A DNA stretch of 7,250 nt, taken from NCBI GenBank assembly GCA_001603055.1, contig LVAZ01000147.1, forward strand, positions 1-7,250. Reading direction: 5' to 3'. This DNA is from Victivallales bacterium Lenti_02. GTDB taxonomy: Bacteria; Verrucomicrobiota; Lentisphaeria; Oligosphaerales; Lenti-02. Below, piece after piece: positions 4,986-7,250 of the stretch (positions are counted from its first letter, which is position 1; the number at the start of each line of letters is the position of its first letter). The notes under the pieces are model-generated. The model did no database searches. It was not told the DNA's origin and saw only the letters and a program-made list of their open reading frames with translations. The translations under genes were made by a program, and so were the position numbers.

Positions 4986-6530
4986 ATGCATGGTTTGGTG
5001 AAACGGATGGGTTCTCTGGCGCTGGCCGTCGCCGTTCTGCTCTGCGGCTGCGGCAAGGGCGGGCGGGCGACAAGCGGCGGCTCCCCCGCCGGGGTGCTGA
5101 CCGTCTATGTGCCCTGCGGCATGGAACTGCCGTTCCGCGCCGCCAAGGAGGCGTTCGAGAAGGCCAACCCCGGCATCGAGGTGCGCGTGGTGCTGGACAA
5201 CGGCCACGTGCTGGTCCGCCGCATCCTCGACAAGGGCGAGCGGCCCGATCTGATCGTTTCGCCCGGCACGGTGGAGATGAAGTTTCTCGAAGAGGCCGGT
5301 GCCGTGACCAGCGAATCCGTCCAGCCCTTCGGGCGGTTCGAGCTGGTGCTCTTCACCTCGCGCAACAATCCCGCCGGGGTGATGGTCATGGGCGACCTGC
5401 TGAACGACAAGGTGACCAACCTCGCGATATCCGATCCCCAGGTCAACTCGGTGGGATACTACACGAAGCAGGCGCTCGAGGCGGCCGGTCTGTGGGACCG
5501 GCTGGAAGGCAGGATCACCTTCTGGGACCACCCCATCACCGCCTACCAGCATGTGGCCCGCGACCGCGCCCAGGCCAGTTTCGCCTACCGCACCTGTCCC
5601 CTCAAGACCGCTCCCGAAAAACTCGAGTACTCGCGGGTGCGGATTCGGGAGAGCGTTCCCCTGGACACCTACGGCCCGGCCTATGCCTGCATCGCTCCGC
5701 TGGCGGGCGCGGCGCAGCCGGAACTGGCCCGGCAGTTCATCGCCTCGCTGCTCACGGCGGAGGGGCAGAAGCTGCTCGACACCCACGACATTCCGCCGCT
5801 GCCCAAGCTGACGCTGTTCGTGCCCTGCGGGATGGTCGGCCCCTTCCACCGCTTCGCCCAGACCTTCCGCGAGCGCCATCCGGGCATTCTCCTCGAACTG
5901 GTCTTCGACCGGGCCGACGCCCTGAACGAACGGATTCTCGAACAGGGCGAGACCCCCGACCTGCACGTCTCGATCGGGGAGATTGAGACCCGCCAACTGG
6001 TGGAGGGGGGCAAGGTGGACCCGGCGCAGGCGCGGGCGCTCGGCCGGTTCCGGCTGGCCCTCTGCGTGAACCGCGCCAAAATGGGCGAACTCGCCTCGCT
6101 GCGCGATCTCGCCAAACCCGGAATCGAGCGCATTGTCCTCACGCCGACCGAAAACAGCTCGGTGGGACACTACGCCCGGCTGGCCCTGGAACATGCCGGG
6201 CTCTGGGAGGCGGTGAAGGACAAGATCGAGTATCTGCCCACCATCAAGGACTGCTATCACCAGCTCTCCTCGGGCAAGGCCGACGCCGGTTTCGCCTACA
6301 TCGGCTGCCCGGTGCCCGCCGACCCGGCCAAGGCGGCATATTCGAAGGTGCAGGTGGTCGAGGTGCTCCCCGAGGAAAGCTATGGCCGGGCGACGGTGGC
6401 CATCAGCCGTCTGAAGGACAGCCCCCGCGCCGCCGAGGCGGAGCGGCTGGTGGCGACCCTGCTGGAGCCCGACTCCATGCAGGCGCTGGCGGCAGTCGGG
6501 CTGATTCCCCTGGCCTCGTCGGACCGCTAG
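4986..6530 (+). CDS. Tandem ModA-like substrate-binding lipoprotein of unknown ligand
   Basis: This 514-residue protein begins with a lipoprotein signal (basic residues 6-7, hydrophobic 11-20, L-C-G-C ending at C22) and then carries two complete ModA-like periplasmic binding domains, about 37-273 and 274-510. Matching landmarks sit exactly 237 residues apart: VPCGM at 42 and 279, GRF at 116 and 353, SVGYY/SVGHY at 155 and 392, GLW at 168 and 405, and FAYRTCP/FAYIGCP at 199 and 436. Single-domain ModA proteins are about 250 residues, so this is roughly double. Where ModA has its small-residue oxyanion loop, both halves have Pro-Cys-Gly, and each has a second matched cysteine (C44 with C204, C281 with C441). 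No permease is adjacent on its transcript; it might feed ModBC or work alone. The 13-base gap to the cysteine desulfurase gene suggests shared transcription. Fold and export are confident, the ligand unknown. Confidence 0.85.
   Translation: MHGLVKRMGSLALAVAVLLCGCGKGGRATSGGSPAGVLTVYVPCGMELPFRAAKEAFEKANPGIEVRVVLDNGHVLVRRILDKGERPDLIVSPGTVEMKFLEEAGAVTSESVQPFGRFELVLFTSRNNPAGVMVMGDLLNDKVTNLAISDPQVNSVGYYTKQALEAAGLWDRLEGRITFWDHPITAYQHVARDRAQASFAYRTCPLKTAPEKLEYSRVRIRESVPLDTYGPAYACIAPLAGAAQPELARQFIASLLTAEGQKLLDTHDIPPLPKLTLFVPCGMVGPFHRFAQTFRERHPGILLELVFDRADALNERILEQGETPDLHVSIGEIETRQLVEGGKVDPAQARALGRFRLALCVNRAKMGELASLRDLAKPGIERIVLTPTENSSVGHYARLALEHAGLWEAVKDKIEYLPTIKDCYHQLSSGKADAGFAYIGCPVPADPAKAAYSKVQVVEVLPEESYGRATVAISRLKDSPRAAEAERLVATLLEPDSMQALAAVGLIPLASSDR
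5094..6515 (+). repeat. Internal tandem duplication of the binding-protein domain
   Basis: Two domain copies lie head to tail, codons 37-273 (5094-5804) and 274-510 (5805-6515), with a constant 237-codon (711-bp) offset at every landmark checked. Counting by eye over residues 37-107 gives 32 identical of 71 aligned positions without gaps. The copies have diverged far, so the duplication is old, yet length and cysteine positions are preserved. Confidence 0.85.
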
Positions 6531-6543
6531 AAAGGAACCCGCC

Positions 6544-7250
6544 ATGCCCGAACGGAACGTGTATCTGGACCACAACGCGACGGGGCCGGTGCATCCGGAA
6601 GTCAGGGAGGCCGTGCTGCCCCATCTCGCGGCGGATTTCGGCAATCCCTCGGCCCCCTATCCCTTCGGCCAGTCCGCCCGGCAGGCGCTGGACCGGGCGC
6701 GCGCGCAGCTCGCCGGCCTGCTGGGCGCCGCCGCCGGGGACGTGGTGTTCACCGGCGGCGGCACCGAGGCCAACAATCTGGCCATTGCGGGCGCGTTCTT
6801 CGGGCGCGCGGAGGCCCGCCGCCGCCACCTGGTGGTCTCCGCCATCGAGCATCCCTCGGTGCGGGAAACCTGCGCCTGGCTGGCGGCGAGGCACGGCGCG
6901 GAAGTCACCGTTCTGGGCGTCGGCGCGGACGGCCGGGTGCGGCTCGACGAGCTGTCCGCCTGCCTGCGTCCGGATACCCTGCTGGTGACGGTGATGCATG
7001 CCAACAACGAGACCGGCGTGCTCCAGCCGGTCGCCGAGATCGGGCGTCTCTTGAAACCGCTCGGCGTGCGTTTCCATATCGACGGAGTGCAGGCAGCGGG
7101 GCGGATTCCGGTGGATGTCGAGGCGCTGGGTTGCCACAGTTACGCCGTCTCGGGCCACAAGTTCGGCGGCATGAAGGGCGCGGGGGCGCTGATCCTGCGC
7201 GACCGTACGGGCATGGAGGCGATTCTGCGCGGGGGGCACCAGGAGGGGGG
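6544..7250 (+). CDS. nifS: Cysteine desulfurase, NifS/IscS family (3' end outside window)
   Basis: The first 235 residues of a class V PLP-dependent aminotransferase-fold enzyme are present. It takes sulfur from L-cysteine, leaving alanine, and holds it as a persulfide for Fe-S clusters, thiamine, molybdopterin or tRNA. Visible motifs are YLDHNATGPVHPEV (7-20, variant of LDNNATTP), GGGTEANN (71-78), the PLP-stacking H103 in AIEHPSV, NNETG (154-158), D180 and Q183 in HIDGVQAAG, and the Schiff-base K206 in SGHKFGG. The active-site cysteine loop lies past the window end, so NifS/IscS versus SufS type is judged only from overall resemblance to NifS. AAAGGA at 6531-6536, seven bases before the ATG, sets the start. 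It follows the tandem lipoprotein by 13 bases. It may supply sulfur to the carrier proteins encoded here, or selenium as in some anaerobes; both are inference. Confidence 0.95.
   Translation, partial: MPERNVYLDHNATGPVHPEVREAVLPHLAADFGNPSAPYPFGQSARQALDRARAQLAGLLGAAAGDVVFTGGGTEANNLAIAGAFFGRAEARRRHLVVSAIEHPSVRETCAWLAARHGAEVTVLGVGADGRVRLDELSACLRPDTLLVTVMHANNETGVLQPVAEIGRLLKPLGVRFHIDGVQAAGRIPVDVEALGCHSYAVSGHKFGGMKGAGALILRDRTGMEAILRGGHQEG

Noticed and set aside
4892..5986. Possible leader or overlapping gene starting at ATG 4892 after GGGAGGG
   Set aside because: The Shine-Dalgarno is too close to the ATG, the frame has no early stop, and beyond 4986 it is a shadow of the lipoprotein gene with Arg/Gly-rich translation.

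Overview
The window is GC-rich and densely coding. It reads as part of a molybdate/tungstate uptake and sulfur-carrier locus from a high-GC Gram-negative bacterium. Two substrate-binding proteins with N-terminal export signals and lipobox-like cysteines support a Gram-negative envelope. The combination of a MoaD-like carrier, a HesA/MoeB/ThiF-like protein, Mo/W uptake genes and a ThiF with a fused ThiS-like head is typical of anaerobic deltaproteobacteria such as Desulfovibrio or Geobacter relatives. That placement is inference: no rRNA, tRNA or taxon-defining gene is present.

Layout. Bases 1-177 are non-coding and hold an AT-rich patch with a 13-bp palindrome. A plus-strand operon follows: a MoaD/ThiS-like sulfur carrier (178-456), a HesA/MoeB/ThiF-family protein (462-1238), a ModA-like binding protein (1250-2038), the permease ModB (2013-2870) and the ATPase ModC (2867-3943). 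Spacings are 5 bp, 11 bp, a 26-bp overlap and a 4-bp overlap, so these five genes are very probably co-transcribed. A minus-strand thiF with a fused N-terminal ThiS-like domain (3940-4752) converges on modC, and the two stop codons share a CTAG. A 233-bp non-coding stretch rich in possible RNA stems separates this thiF from a plus-strand pair: a lipoprotein made of two ModA-like domains in tandem (4986-6530) and a NifS/IscS cysteine desulfurase (6544 to beyond the window end).

How the genes may work together. ModABC would import molybdate or tungstate. The MoaD-like protein carries the C-terminal Gly-Gly needed to bear a thiocarboxylate, as in dithiolene (molybdopterin) synthesis. A cysteine desulfurase could supply the sulfur. 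The same pairing of MoaD-like and ThiF-like genes with Mo/W uptake is known from aldehyde:ferredoxin oxidoreductase operons, but no such enzyme is visible here.

The two most unusual points are these. The ThiF-like partner of the MoaD-like protein has lost nearly all recognised ATP-binding and adenylation residues while keeping its zinc cysteines, whereas the second ThiF has an intact site. The tandem lipoprotein is a near-gapless duplication with a 237-residue offset, and each half has a matching pair of cysteines, suggesting a binding protein of unknown, possibly thiophilic, ligand.
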